48,429 bases of DNA, taken from Selenomonas sp. (GTDB lineage: Bacteria > Bacillota > Negativicutes > Selenomonadales > Selenomonadaceae). The position numbers and the translations under genes were made by a program. Below are positions 17,200 through 26,252 of the stretch, one piece after another. Every line of letters begins with the position of its first letter. Position 1 is the stretch's first letter. The stretch lies in NCBI GenBank assembly GCA_018052705.1, contig JAGPMW010000016.1, positions 1-48,429 of the forward strand, read 5' to 3'. The notes under the pieces are model-generated. The model was not told where the DNA came from and did no database searches. It saw only the letters and a list, made by a program, of their open reading frames with translations.

Positions 17200-18912
17200 T
17201 TGCAGAAACGAAAATCAATTCAGCGGTTTTGGCAGCTGTCCAAAGGCTATTGGAACGCAGAGCATAAATGGAGAGTACGGGGGCTGCTGGCTTTTGTCAT
17301 CGGCCTTAATTTCTTTGATGTCTACCTGCTGGTACAGCTTAACAGCTGGTACAATGCGTTCTATAATGCGCTGCAGCAGTACCAGGTCGATGAATTCTGG
17401 CCGCTGATCGGCCAGTTCACGGCACTGGCTATGCTTCATATCGTTATCGCCGTTTATGCCATCTATCTCCGGCAGATGGTGCAGATCAACTGGCGGACCT
17501 GGCTGACCAATCATTATCTGGGTCAGTGGCTCAGTGAGCAGGTCTATTACCGGCTGCAGGTCCTGAAGAGTGATATGGATAACCCGGACCAGCGAATCAG
17601 TGAGGATATCAATCAGTTTGTGTCGCTGACCTTGCAGCTGTTGATTGGATTCCTGAAGCAGCTGACCACGCTGGTGGCGTTCGGCGTGGTGCTCTGGAAT
17701 CTGTCGGGGGCCTTTACCGTGCCTGTCGGCAGCCATGAGTTCGTGATCTACGGCTATATGTTCTGGTTCTCGCTGGCCTATTCGGCAATCGGCACGGTCT
17801 GTGCGCATCTGGTCGGCCGCAAGCTGATCAGTCTGAATTTCGAGCAGCAGCGTTTCGAGGCCGATTTCCGTTTCAATATGATGCGGGTGCGGGAAAACAG
17901 CGAGAGCGTGGCCTTCTACCGCGGCGAGCAGCCGGAGAATGTGGGCTTTCATGAGCGTTTTGCCCGGGTGGTCAATAACTTCTGGCAGCTCATGCGGCAG
18001 ACCAAGATCCTGAATTTCTATGTCAATGGCTATGGCCAGCTGGGAATCATTGTGCCGCTGATTTTGGCCGCACCGAAATATTTTGCTGGTGCTATGGCCC
18101 TTGGCGGTCTGATGCAGACGGTGTCTGCCTTCGGGCGGGTACAGGATGCGCTGTCTTATTTCGTTGACTCATACGATACCATCGCTCAGCTGGCGGCAGT
18201 GGTCCGCCGACTCTCGACGTTCACGGAACATATGCAGGAAGTGGCCAGTATTGAGAATGGTGTTCATCGGCGTGAGGCAGCGGCAGCAGAGCTGACCCTC
18301 GACAATCTGGAAGTCCGTCTGCCGGATGGGCGTACCCTGCTGGAGGATTGCACCCTGCAGCTGCCTCAGGGCAGCCATGCACTGGTTACCGGAGCTTCCG
18401 GCTGCGGCAAGAGCACGCTACTGAGGACACTGGCCGGCATCTGGCCATATGGCAAGGGCGAGCTGAAGCTGCCGGCTGACAGCCGGGTTTTGTTCCTGCC
18501 GCAGCGTCCGTATCTGCCACTCGGCAGTCTGCGACGCGCTCTTTACTATCCATTATCGGCATCGGGCAGTGAAGAACAGCTGCAGAATGTCCTGCGGCAG
18601 GTCGGTCTGGAGAAATTCATTGAACGACTGGATGCGGTGGATGATTGGAGCCGGATTTTGTCACTGGGAGAGCAGCAGCGGCTGGCATTTGCCCGTGTGC
18701 TGCTGGTTCGTCCGGACTGGATTTTCCTCGATGAGGCCACCTCGGCACTCGATGAGCCGCGTGAGCAGCAGATGTATGAGCTGCTCCGATCCAGCCTGCC
18801 AGAATCGAGTATCGTGAGCGTCGGGCACCGGTCGACCCTCTTTGCCCAGCATGAGCAGGAACTGCATCTGACCGGTAACGGCAGCTGGCAGCTGCGTCCA
18901 ATTGCCGGGTAA
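17200..18912 (+). CDS. YddA/SbmA-like ABC transporter, fused permease and ATPase
   Basis: 570 residues from the TTG at 17200; ATG 17182 and ATG 17150 are in-frame alternatives. AAGGA lies upstream, and the length from 17200 matches YddA (~560). The permease part (about 1-345) is of the SbmA/BacA-ABC-D type: it has the LNSWYNAFYNALQ segment, the NPDQRISEDI motif and the EADFR...REN(S/A)E(S)VAFYRGE region typical of this group. The ATPase follows: Walker A GASGCGKST (~405), a variant signature LSLGEQQRLAFARV, Walker B WIFLDEATSALDE. Substrate unknown; relatives handle peptides, vitamin B12 or long-chain fatty acids. Monocistronic, ending in a terminator. Confidence 0.88.
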   Translation: MQKRKSIQRFWQLSKGYWNAEHKWRVRGLLAFVIGLNFFDVYLLVQLNSWYNAFYNALQQYQVDEFWPLIGQFTALAMLHIVIAVYAIYLRQMVQINWRTWLTNHYLGQWLSEQVYYRLQVLKSDMDNPDQRISEDINQFVSLTLQLLIGFLKQLTTLVAFGVVLWNLSGAFTVPVGSHEFVIYGYMFWFSLAYSAIGTVCAHLVGRKLISLNFEQQRFEADFRFNMMRVRENSESVAFYRGEQPENVGFHERFARVVNNFWQLMRQTKILNFYVNGYGQLGIIVPLILAAPKYFAGAMALGGLMQTVSAFGRVQDALSYFVDSYDTIAQLAAVVRRLSTFTEHMQEVASIENGVHRREAAAAELTLDNLEVRLPDGRTLLEDCTLQLPQGSHALVTGASGCGKSTLLRTLAGIWPYGKGELKLPADSRVLFLPQRPYLPLGSLRRALYYPLSASGSEEQLQNVLRQVGLEKFIERLDAVDDWSRILSLGEQQRLAFARVLLVRPDWIFLDEATSALDEPREQQMYELLRSSLPESSIVSVGHRSTLFAQHEQELHLTGNGSWQLRPIAG

Positions 18913-18952
18913 TCGAATAGAAGCGTAAAACAAAATATCGATTTATCAGGAT

Positions 18953-18999
18953 TGAGGCTATGGTACGGAATGTTTTCGTGCCATAGCCTCAGTCTTTTT
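18953..18999 (+). terminator. intrinsic terminator after the ABC exporter
   Basis: TGAGGCTATGG(TA)CG and CGTGCCATAGCCTCA form a 13-15 bp stem followed by GTCTTTTTC. Confidence 0.9.
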
Positions 19000-19085
19000 C
19001 GTATAAATGTCTATTTGCAAGACTGCAATGAAACATAAACACATATGAAAACAACTAAAACGGAAATAAAAAAAAGAATTAAATA

Positions 19086-19114
19086 TTGCATTATGTTTTA
19101 TTATGTTGTATTAT
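19086..19114 (+). promoter_or_regulatory. rhaB promoter with probable regulator site
   Basis: TTGCAT (19086-19091), 17-base spacer, TATTAT (19109-19114). The spacer and -10 contain direct repeats TTATGTTT-TATTATGTTG-TATTAT. The last part, TGTTGTATTAT (19104-19114), recurs in opposite orientation at 25490-25500 upstream of the deoR-type gene. A repressor there would cover the -10. The leader to the start codon is about 70 bases. Confidence 0.65.
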
Positions 19115-19187
19115 AAGACTACAAGGTGAATGAATAGTATGAAATAAACGAAAATACAAAACAAAAAAGATAAGGTGGCTGAATGAA

Positions 19188-20594
19188 ATGGCAGACAAAT
19201 ATTATCTGGCCATCGATATCGGTGCATCCAGTGGCCGGCACATCCTGGGATGGCTGGAGAACGGGAAAATCCGGATCGAGGAAATCTATCGGTTTGAGAA
19301 TAAACTGGTCAGGCAGAATGGACATCTCTGCTGGGATCTGGACCATCTCTTTCATGAAGTGGTCGAGGGGCTCAAGGAGTGCAAGCGGCTGGACCGTATC
19401 CCCGCCAGTGTAGGAATTGATACCTGGGGAGTTGACTTCGTCCTGCTCGATGGAAGCGGCAACGTCCTTGGCAATACGGTGGCTTATCGGGACGGCCGGA
19501 CTAAGGGAATGGACGATGAGGTCTACCGGTTGATTCCGGAAGCCGAACTGTACCGGCGCAATGGCATCCAGAAGCAGCTGTTCAACTCGATTTATCAGCT
19601 CATGGCGATCAAAAAGACAGAACCGGTCATCTTGGAAAAGGCGCAGCGGTTCCTGATGATTCCAGAATATCTGAACTATCTGCTGACGGGTGAACAGAAG
19701 AATGAGTACACGAATGCCACGACTTCGCAGCTCGTTCGGGCGAAAACGCAGGACTGGGATTTCGAGCTGCTGGAAACGCTCGGTATTCCGGCGAAATTGT
19801 TTGGCCCGCTGCACATGCCGAAATCAGTCGTTGGGCCGTTGAAGCCGGCAATGGCTGAGCGCGTGGGTTTCCAGACGGAGGTGGTCCTGCCAGCGACTCA
19901 CGATACAGGATCGGCCGTTATGGCGGTACCGAGTACAGCCGATGACAGCATCTATCTGAGCTCAGGAACCTGGTCCTTGATGGGGGTAGAGCGGTTGATT
20001 CCGGATTGCACGGAGAAGAGCCGGCAGCATAATTTTACCAATGAAGGCGGCTATCATTACCGCTACCGCTATTTGAAGAACATCATGGGCATGTGGATGA
20101 TGCAGTCGCTGCGCCGCGAATTCAAGCATGCATACACTTTCGAGGAACTCTATGAACTGGCCCATATCGGGCGCTATTTCACGGCCACGGTCAATGTCAA
20201 CGCGGATCGTTTCCTGGCGCCGGACAGCATGATCCTGGCCATACAGGATTACTGTACCGAGACTGGTCAGGAAAAACCGGAGACTGAATGCGAGCTGCTG
20301 TATTGCATCTATCACAGCCTCGCGAACTGTTATGCGGAGACTGTGGCGGAGATTGAGAGCGTCACGGACCGCACTTATGAGGTGATCCATGTAATCGGCG
20401 GCGGTTGTCAGGACCGGTTCCTGAACCAGCTGATCGCCCGGCAGACGGGTAAAATGGTTTTTGCTGGTCCGGTTGAAGCTACGGCCATCGGCAATCTGAT
20501 GGCGCAAATGCTCAAGGATCAGCGTTTTGAGGATCTGAACGAAGCCCGGCGGGTAACGGCCCGGTCGTTTGATGTGAAGAAAGTAGAAGCCTGA
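19188..20594 (+). CDS. rhaB: Rhamnulokinase RhaB
   Basis: 468 residues, FGGY carbohydrate kinase fold. It phosphorylates L-rhamnulose to L-rhamnulose-1-phosphate with ATP. The N-terminal phosphate-binding loop AIDIGASSGRHI, the substrate motif GIDTWGVDFVLLD, the second-domain ATHDTGSAV, LSSGTWSLMGVE and C-terminal HVIGGGCQDRFLNQLIA are all in the expected order. Ribosome site AAGGTGG upstream of ATG 19188. First gene of the rhamnose operon, 45 bases before rhaA. Confidence 0.96.
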   Translation: MADKYYLAIDIGASSGRHILGWLENGKIRIEEIYRFENKLVRQNGHLCWDLDHLFHEVVEGLKECKRLDRIPASVGIDTWGVDFVLLDGSGNVLGNTVAYRDGRTKGMDDEVYRLIPEAELYRRNGIQKQLFNSIYQLMAIKKTEPVILEKAQRFLMIPEYLNYLLTGEQKNEYTNATTSQLVRAKTQDWDFELLETLGIPAKLFGPLHMPKSVVGPLKPAMAERVGFQTEVVLPATHDTGSAVMAVPSTADDSIYLSSGTWSLMGVERLIPDCTEKSRQHNFTNEGGYHYRYRYLKNIMGMWMMQSLRREFKHAYTFEELYELAHIGRYFTATVNVNADRFLAPDSMILAIQDYCTETGQEKPETECELLYCIYHSLANCYAETVAEIESVTDRTYEVIHVIGGGCQDRFLNQLIARQTGKMVFAGPVEATAIGNLMAQMLKDQRFEDLNEARRVTARSFDVKKVEA

Positions 20595-20639
20595 ACCGCT
20601 TCTGCGTAAAAGATATGATGATGTTGGAGGGAATACGAT

Positions 20640-21875
20640 ATGTCAGGATTTGAAGAAGCAAAAGAACAATATGCTGCTGTGGGGGTTGACGTTGAGGCCG
20701 CCATCCGGAAACTGCAGGGCGTCCGTATATCGATGCACTGCTGGCAGGGCGATGATGTCCTGGGTTTTGACTCGGACACGCTGACCGGCGGAATCGCGAC
20801 AACGGGCAATTATCCGGGACGCGCCCGGAATCCGGAGGAACTCATGGGGGATATCCGCAAGGCCTACTCGCTGATCCCGGGCAGGCACAAGCTCAACCTC
20901 CATGCCTCTTATCGCATCACGGATGAGAAAGTCGACCGCGACAAGATTGAGCCGAAACATTTCCAGTCCTGGGTCGATTTTGCCAAAGAAGAAGGCATCG
21001 GTCTCGATTTTAATCCGACTTTTTTTAGTCACGCCAAGGTGAAGGATAATATGACGCTGGCTCATCCGGACAAGGCAATCCGTGATTTCTGGATCGAACA
21101 TGGCAAAGCATCCCGTCGGATTGCTGATTATTTTGGGGAGCAGCTGGGCATTACAGCGCTGGACAATGTCTGGATTCCGGATGGAACGAAAGATGTACCG
21201 GCAGACCGCATCGGACCGCGGGCCCGCCTGAAGGATTCACTCGATCAGATCTTTGCCGTGAAATACGACCCACAGCATATCGCTGACGCGGTTGAGGGCA
21301 AAGTGTTCGGTATTGGCGTGGAATCCTATACCGTTGGCTCCCACGAATTCTATATGAACTACGCGGCCAGGAATGGACTCATGTGCCTGCTGGATACTGG
21401 TCATTATCATCCGACCGAGGTGGTATCGGACAAGATTTCGTCGATGCTGCTGTTCAATGACCGGCTGGCACTGCACGTCAGCCGTCCGGTCCGTTGGGAT
21501 AGTGATCATGTCATCAAATTGGATGATGAGCTCAAAGAGCTGGCAACGGAGCTGGTCCGCTGCGATGCGTTGGCGAAGGTATTCATCGGACTGGATTTCT
21601 TTGATGCGAGCATCAACCGTATTGCAGCCTGGGTAGTTGGTATGCGGAATATGCAGAAAGCACTTCTCTATGGACTGCTGACACCAAACCAGAAACTCAG
21701 GACTGCACAGGATCAGGCGGATTTCACCACGGTGCTCGTGGGCCTCGAGGAGCTGAAGACGCTGCCTTTCGGCACTATCTGGGCTGAGTTCTGTCAGCGC
21801 AATGAGGTACCAGTCGATGGGCAATGGTATGCGGATGTCAAGAAGTATGAACAGGATGTCCTTTCGAAGCGTTGA
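20640..21875 (+). CDS. rhaA: L-rhamnose isomerase RhaA
   Basis: 411 residues, close to the 418-419 of E. coli RhaA. It converts L-rhamnose to L-rhamnulose in a metal-dependent TIM barrel. Seen: MHCWQGDDV near the N-terminus, LNLHASYRI, the metal-ligand region [33 protein letters not shown], the Glu ligand in [36 protein letters not shown] and [19 protein letters not shown] lies before the start. Complete. Confidence 0.97.
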   Translation: MSGFEEAKEQYAAVGVDVEAAIRKLQGVRISMHCWQGDDVLGFDSDTLTGGIATTGNYPGRARNPEELMGDIRKAYSLIPGRHKLNLHASYRITDEKVDRDKIEPKHFQSWVDFAKEEGIGLDFNPTFFSHAKVKDNMTLAHPDKAIRDFWIEHGKASRRIADYFGEQLGITALDNVWIPDGTKDVPADRIGPRARLKDSLDQIFAVKYDPQHIADAVEGKVFGIGVESYTVGSHEFYMNYAARNGLMCLLDTGHYHPTEVVSDKISSMLLFNDRLALHVSRPVRWDSDHVIKLDDELKELATELVRCDALAKVFIGLDFFDASINRIAAWVVGMRNMQKALLYGLLTPNQKLRTAQDQADFTTVLVGLEELKTLPFGTIWAEFCQRNEVPVDGQWYADVKKYEQDVLSKR

Positions 21876-21902
21876 TCGGACAGAGGAGCAAGAGGTAAAA
21901 AA

Positions 21903-22721
21903 ATGGATATCAAAAAAGCAGGATTCATGGAAGGATTCGTGCGTCTGACCGCTGATGCATTTAAAAAAGGCTGGCATGAGCGAAATGGCGGCAACCTGAC
22001 CTACCGGGTACGTCCGGAAGAAGTAGCGGCAGTACAGTCATCCCTGCGTGAGGTGCAGGAATGGCTGCCGATCGGCAATACGGTTCCGGACCTTGCGGGT
22101 GAATACTTCCTGACGACGGGCAGCGGGAAATACATGCGCAATGTAGAACTGGCTCCGGAAGAGAATACGGCATTAGTGCAGATTGATGAAAAAGGCGAGA
22201 ACTATGGCATTGTCTGGGGGTTAACCTGTGGCGGGCGTCCGACTAGTGAACTGCCGACGCATCTGGCGGCGCATGAGCTCAAAAAAAAGATGACCGGCGG
22301 TGTGAACCGGGTCATCTATCATGCCCACCCGACCAATCTTATCGCCCTGACTTTCGTGCTGCCGCTGGAGGACAAGGCCTTCACGCGCGAACTCTGGGAG
22401 ATGGCGACCGAAGATCCGGTCATCTTCCCAGAAGGTATTGGCGTAGTGCCATGGATGGTACCGGGTGGCAAGGAGATTGCGGATGCTTCCGTCATGCTGA
22501 TGGAAAAATACCGCGTAGTGGTCTGGGCGCATCATGGTCTCTTTGTGTGTGGTGATGACTTCGACGAAGCGTTCGGTCTGATGGATACGGTCGAGAAAGC
22601 CTCGGAGATCTGTGTGAAAGTGTTGTCGATGGGCGGCAAGAAACAGACGATTCCGAAAGCAGGCTTCATCCAGCTGGCCAAAGATTTCAAGATTGACCTG
22701 AATCGCGAGATTCTTGGCTGA
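21903..22721 (+). CDS. rhaD: Rhamnulose-1-phosphate aldolase RhaD
   Basis: 272 residues, class II zinc aldolase of the RhaD/FucA family. It splits L-rhamnulose-1-phosphate into DHAP and L-lactaldehyde. Phosphate-binding KKGWHERNGGNLTYR is at about 23-36. The zinc and catalytic region VIYHAHPTNLIAL carries the two His ligands, and the third ligand is in VVWAHHGLFVCG. Start after GAGGAGCAAGAGG. Third gene of the operon, 28 bases after rhaA. Confidence 0.96.
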   Translation: MDIKKAGFMEGFVRLTADAFKKGWHERNGGNLTYRVRPEEVAAVQSSLREVQEWLPIGNTVPDLAGEYFLTTGSGKYMRNVELAPEENTALVQIDEKGENYGIVWGLTCGGRPTSELPTHLAAHELKKKMTGGVNRVIYHAHPTNLIALTFVLPLEDKAFTRELWEMATEDPVIFPEGIGVVPWMVPGGKEIADASVMLMEKYRVVVWAHHGLFVCGDDFDEAFGLMDTVEKASEICVKVLSMGGKKQTIPKAGFIQLAKDFKIDLNREILG

Positions 22722-22740
22722 TCCAGCCGTGGTTATGTTG

Positions 22741-22769
22741 AGCTGCACGCAGCTTGTCTGCGTGCAGCT
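22741..22769 (+). terminator. hairpin between rhaD and the transporter gene
   Basis: AGCTGCACGCAG-CTTGT-CTGCGTGCAGCT, a perfect 12-bp stem without a following T run. More likely a partial attenuator or mRNA-stabilising/processing site than a full stop, as it would tune enzyme versus transporter levels. Confidence 0.5.
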
Positions 22770-22842
22770 GCCAATACGATAAATAGTCCTAATATTTTAC
22801 GTTTAAGCAATATTTTATGAATTATTTTAGGAGGTATGGCAA

Positions 22843-24186
22843 ATGTTTGGTGTAGAACTGGATTATCATATGTCTGCCTGGAAAAAGACATTGATTGCTG
22901 GTCTGATCAGCTATATCGATGCCGGTTCCATAGTGGCAGGCGCATCCGGACTCAGTATGTGGCAGGATTATCTGGGCATGAGCAGTGTACAGATGGGGCT
23001 GCTCGCGGCATTGTCCTCGAATACTGGCGGAGCAGCCATCGGAGCCTTGATCGGTGGCAAGATCTGCGATCGCTATGGTCGTAAATTTGTGTATAACTGG
23101 GCATTGCTGATCTATATGATTGGTGTGGCAATCATCTGTCTGGCGACAAATTATCCGATGTTCCTGCTTGGTTACGTGGTTGTCGGCCTGATGGTTGGTG
23201 CGGATGTGGTAGCGTCCTGGACATTCATTGCTGAGGAAGCACCGTCGAGGAATCGGGCGAAGCATTGCGGTTCGGCACAGATTGCCTGGATGCTTGGACC
23301 GGTCGTCGTATTTGCCGCTTCGATTCCGCTCAATGCAGCTTTTGGTCTGCTGGGCAACCGTCTGATCTTTGCTCATCTGATCGTAGTTGCTGCCTGGATC
23401 TGGTATCAGCGTCTGAGGATGCCGGAATCCAGCGAATGGATGGCAGCCAAGAAGCAGGCCGATGAAATGAAGGCGCAGGGAATCGTGCAGCGCAAAGTGA
23501 AGTATGCTGATATCCTGCGTGGTACGAGCCTGAAAACAGTTGTGATGTGCTGTGGTGTCTATACGTTATGGAATCTGGCAGCGAGCACGAATGGTTTCTT
23601 TATGCCATACATCTATGAGCATGTTGGCAATCTGTCGAATGCGATGTCGCTCTTTATGACCTGTCTGAACTTTGCTGTATGTATCCTGACGACGGTTATC
23701 TTCATGTATACGGCGGATCGTTTCAACCGGCGCAAGATCTTCTCGATTTTCTCGGGGCTGGGTGTAATCAGTTGGCTGGTATGGGTTTTGCCGCCGGATA
23801 TGCTGCAGACCTGGATGCTCTTATTCTTCACGATTGTCTGGGGCTTTTCGATGCAGCAGCAGTTCTATCAGCTTTGGAGCTCGGAGCTGTTCCCCGTAAG
23901 ATACCGTGCGACCGCACAAGGCTTTACCTTTTTCGTGACGCGTTTCTCGGCTGCAATCTGGGGCTTTGCTGTTCCGCTCATCATGGAGACGGTAGGATTC
24001 CAGGTCGCAGCGGTGATCATGATCGGTTTCTGCGTCATCAGCTGGGCTGCCGGTTCGTTCTTTGGTGCCGATGACCGGGGCAGGACGCTTGATGAGATTA
24101 CGCACGAGCGGTATGGCAGCGAGATTGATGCGAATGGCTGGCTGGTTGATTCGGATCAGTCTGTCGGTGTTGCCGCGCATAAATAA
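22843..24186 (+). CDS. MFS sugar transporter, probable L-rhamnose importer
   Basis: 447 residues with 12 hydrophobic segments. The loop 2-3 motif GGKICDRYGRKFVYNW and the equivalent TADRFNRRKIFSIFSG in the second half are the MFS signatures. A central cytoplasmic loop (about 190-225) and the PVRYRATAQGFTFF motif before TM10-11 are as in the sugar-porter/AAHS groups. Substrate is inferred only from its place between rhaD and rhaM. A strong AGGAGG precedes ATG 22843. Confidence 0.85.
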   Translation: MFGVELDYHMSAWKKTLIAGLISYIDAGSIVAGASGLSMWQDYLGMSSVQMGLLAALSSNTGGAAIGALIGGKICDRYGRKFVYNWALLIYMIGVAIICLATNYPMFLLGYVVVGLMVGADVVASWTFIAEEAPSRNRAKHCGSAQIAWMLGPVVVFAASIPLNAAFGLLGNRLIFAHLIVVAAWIWYQRLRMPESSEWMAAKKQADEMKAQGIVQRKVKYADILRGTSLKTVVMCCGVYTLWNLAASTNGFFMPYIYEHVGNLSNAMSLFMTCLNFAVCILTTVIFMYTADRFNRRKIFSIFSGLGVISWLVWVLPPDMLQTWMLLFFTIVWGFSMQQQFYQLWSSELFPVRYRATAQGFTFFVTRFSAAIWGFAVPLIMETVGFQVAAVIMIGFCVISWAAGSFFGADDRGRTLDEITHERYGSEIDANGWLVDSDQSVGVAAHK

Positions 24187-24248
24187 GATAGGAAGCAGGT
24201 GAGCAGGCGGGAAACCGCCTGTTCGTTCGTAGAAAGGCAGTGAAGAAT

Positions 24249-24566
24249 ATGGAACGTTTTGCCTGGAAGGCAACGGTAAAAGAGGGCAGGCTGGAAGAGT
24301 ATAAGTACCGGCACGCCCATATATGGCCAGAGATGAAGCAGGTATTGAAGGAAGCTGGAATCAGCAACTATACGATCTGGAATGTCGGCAATGAGTTGTT
24401 TGGCTATTTCGAATGTGAGCAGGGAATCGCCTTTGCCGAGAAATATCAGGCGGATAGTCCGGTGGTGGATAAATGGAATGAGTATATGAAAGATGTGATG
24501 GTCATGGAAATGGACCCCAAGACCGGAGCCCAGCCCAGACTGGAACAAGTTTTTTTCCTGAATTGA
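24249..24566 (+). CDS. rhaM: L-rhamnose mutarotase RhaM
   Basis: 105 residues, the usual length. It interconverts the alpha and beta anomers of L-rhamnose. Seen: RFAWKATVKEGRLEEYKYRH, the active-site HAHIWPEM, the conserved NYTIWN and LFGYFECE, and PVVDKWNEYMKDVM. GTG at 24240 in the same frame is too close to the ribosome site, so ATG 24249 is chosen. A GAAA-capped hairpin (24204-24221) lies just upstream. The stop codon is the first part of a large palindromic terminator. Confidence 0.94.
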   Translation: MERFAWKATVKEGRLEEYKYRHAHIWPEMKQVLKEAGISNYTIWNVGNELFGYFECEQGIAFAEKYQADSPVVDKWNEYMKDVMVMEMDPKTGAQPRLEQVFFLN

Positions 24567-24619
24567 ATCTGCAAGCAAAAAGAGCTTCCACATGGAAGCT
24601 CTTTTTGCTTGCAGATTCA
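24564..24619. terminator. 56-bp bidirectional terminator containing both stop codons
   Basis: A perfect 27-bp inverted repeat with a 2-base centre (CA). It starts with the TGA of rhaM (24564-24566) and ends with TCA, the minus-strand stop of the DeoR gene (24617-24619). Each arm contains AAAAAGAGC/GCTCTTTTT, so it can terminate transcription from both sides. Confidence 0.93.
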
Positions 24620-25372
24620 GTCGATGAGCTTGACCTGACGGTCAGCCAGGAATTCCTGCCAGTCTGCGGTGGGCGCGAGGTCAGTGACAATATAGGAAAT
24701 CGTGTCGAATCCACTGCAGCGGACGAATGCGGTCTTATCGAATTTAGAATGATCCACGAGCAGGATCGTGCGGCGGGCCTGCTTCATCATGATCTGTTTG
24801 ATCTCGCTTTCGCTGTCATTGGATTCCATGATGCCTTTTTCCTGATCCAGACCCTTGCAGCTGATCAGGGCAAAATCTACATAATAGCTTCTAAGGCTGC
24901 CACAGGCCAGCGGACCAGTCAGCGCGCAGGAGTTGGTCCGGAGTGTTCCGCCGGTGCAGATCATGGTGAAGTCGCTGGTCATGAAATCATTCATGAGGCG
25001 GATTGAGTTGGTGATGACGGTGATGCGCTTATGCCCTTTTAGTTGCTGCAGCAGCATTTGCCCGGTTGTGCTGGAATCCACCATTATCGTATCGCCATCG
25101 TGGATCAGGTCATATGCTTTGCGGGCGATTGCCTGTTTGTTTTCACTGTTGATACTGCTGCGTTTGGTAAAGGACAGATCTTCGGAGGTGCTTTCCGATA
25201 GAATAGCTCCGCCATAACTGCGGCGCAGCAGGTCCTGCCCTTCAAGTTTTTCAAGGTCACGTCGTACGGTTTCTTCTGTCACATTGAACTGTTTGGCCAA
25301 TTCCGAGACATAAACTTTATTGTCGCGGCGGATCATATCCATGATCTTTTGCCGGCGTTCCAAACCTAACAT
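24617..25372 (-). CDS. DeoR-family transcriptional regulator, probable rhamnose operon repressor
   Basis: 251 residues. N-terminal DeoR helix-turn-helix (about 5-60): RRQKIMDMIRRDNKVYVSEL, then VTEETVRRDLEKLE and RRSYGGAIL. The C-terminal sugar-phosphate sensing domain (DeoRC) has DSSTTGQMLL, TVITNSIRL, ICTGGTLRTNS and LVDHSKFDK. Effectors of the family are phosphorylated sugars; rhamnulose-1-phosphate is plausible but inferred from context. Start ATG 25372 follows AGGAGG. It converges on rhaM and shares its terminator. Bacillus-type RhaR regulators belong to this family. Confidence 0.9.
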   Translation of the reverse strand: MLGLERRQKIMDMIRRDNKVYVSELAKQFNVTEETVRRDLEKLEGQDLLRRSYGGAILSESTSEDLSFTKRSSINSENKQAIARKAYDLIHDGDTIMVDSSTTGQMLLQQLKGHKRITVITNSIRLMNDFMTSDFTMICTGGTLRTNSCALTGPLACGSLRSYYVDFALISCKGLDQEKGIMESNDSESEIKQIMMKQARRTILLVDHSKFDKTAFVRCSGFDTISYIVTDLAPTADWQEFLADRQVKLID

Positions 25373-25417
25373 GTGGATTTCCTCCTAAATTGTGCTCGAT
25401 AGAGAAATAACGGACAT

Positions 25418-25458
25418 ACTATAGGCTTTATTATAGTGAAAAAAACATCTAAAAGCAA
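25418..25458 (-). promoter_or_regulatory. promoter and palindrome of the DeoR-type gene
   Basis: On the minus strand TTGCTT (25458-25453), 17-base spacer, TATAAT (25435-25430). The -10 overlaps the palindrome ACTATA-GGCTTTAT-TATAGT (25418-25437), a possible autoregulatory site. Confidence 0.55.
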
Positions 25459-25489
25459 TAAAATAAAAGATAAACAAAGAAAAATATAA

Positions 25490-25500
25490 ATAATACAACA
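25490..25500 (-). promoter_or_regulatory. copy of the rhaB-promoter motif
   Basis: ATAATACAACA, the reverse complement of TGTTGTATTAT in the rhaB promoter, about 32 bases upstream of the -35 of the regulator gene. Candidate binding site of the regulator. Confidence 0.4.
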
Positions 25501-25607
25501 AGGTTCATGCAGCAGGGAAAATCTGTGCAGCTGGCTGCCTGTACGGATTTACTATCTTTTTTCAGAAAGAAAAGTTATAATAAAGAACGTTTGTTGAAAG
25601 AAATGGG

Positions 25608-26228
25608 ATGGATAGCATGAACCGAAGACAATTTCTGAAAAATATGATATGGCTGGGGGCCGGTCTTACGTTTGGCCCGCAGCTGCTGAAACAGCAGGCC
25701 GCTGAAGCTGCCTGGAATGTGGCGGGGCAGGGGATTGGACAGGACCCTTTGCTGGGAATTCCTATTCGCGAGACGAATCTGAGCTTCACTTCACTGGAAA
25801 ACCGCAAGACTACCGATGCTATTGTTATCCATCATATAGGAAATACGGATCGTGATGTTTCGGCCGAAGAAGTCCATCAGTGGCACTTGAATAATGGCTG
25901 GGCCGGCATCGGGTATCATTTTGTTATCCGCAAGGATGGCACGATTGAGCGTGGTCGGCCAATGGATATGGTTGGGGCCCATTGCTATCAGAATAACTGG
26001 CATACGCTGGGGGTCAATATCGTGGGTGACTTCATGACCCATCAGCCGACACAAGCTCAGATGGATTCGGCTGCTACTTTGTTGGCGGCACTTTGCCGCT
26101 ATTATCGGATCAATCCGAGCCGGCAGACGATTCGGGGGCACCGTGAATATAACGCGACCGATTGTCCGGGAGATAACCTTTACTATAAGCTGACCCAGCT
26201 GACCGACCAGACGAAGGCTAAATTCTGA
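25608..26228 (+). CDS. Tat-exported N-acetylmuramoyl-L-alanine amidase (Amidase_2/PGRP type)
   Basis: 206 residues. The N-terminus MNRRQFLKNMIWLGAGLTF is a twin-arginine signal (RRQFLK then a hydrophobic stretch), with an AEAA cleavage region near 33. The catalytic domain (about 60-195) is of the zinc amidase-2/peptidoglycan-recognition type: VIHHIGNT with the first His ligand, GIGYHFVIRKDGTIERGRP, GAHCYQNNWHTLGVNIVGDF and RGHREYNATDCPGDN with the second His and the Cys ligand. It should cleave the amide between muramic acid and the stem peptide. Two in-frame ATGs (25608, 25617) are possible. TATAAT lies at 25576-25581. Confidence 0.9.
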   Translation: MDSMNRRQFLKNMIWLGAGLTFGPQLLKQQAAEAAWNVAGQGIGQDPLLGIPIRETNLSFTSLENRKTTDAIVIHHIGNTDRDVSAEEVHQWHLNNGWAGIGYHFVIRKDGTIERGRPMDMVGAHCYQNNWHTLGVNIVGDFMTHQPTQAQMDSAATLLAALCRYYRINPSRQTIRGHREYNATDCPGDNLYYKLTQLTDQTKAKF

Positions 26229-26252
26229 TCGGCAGGGCGCAGGAGGGATAAT

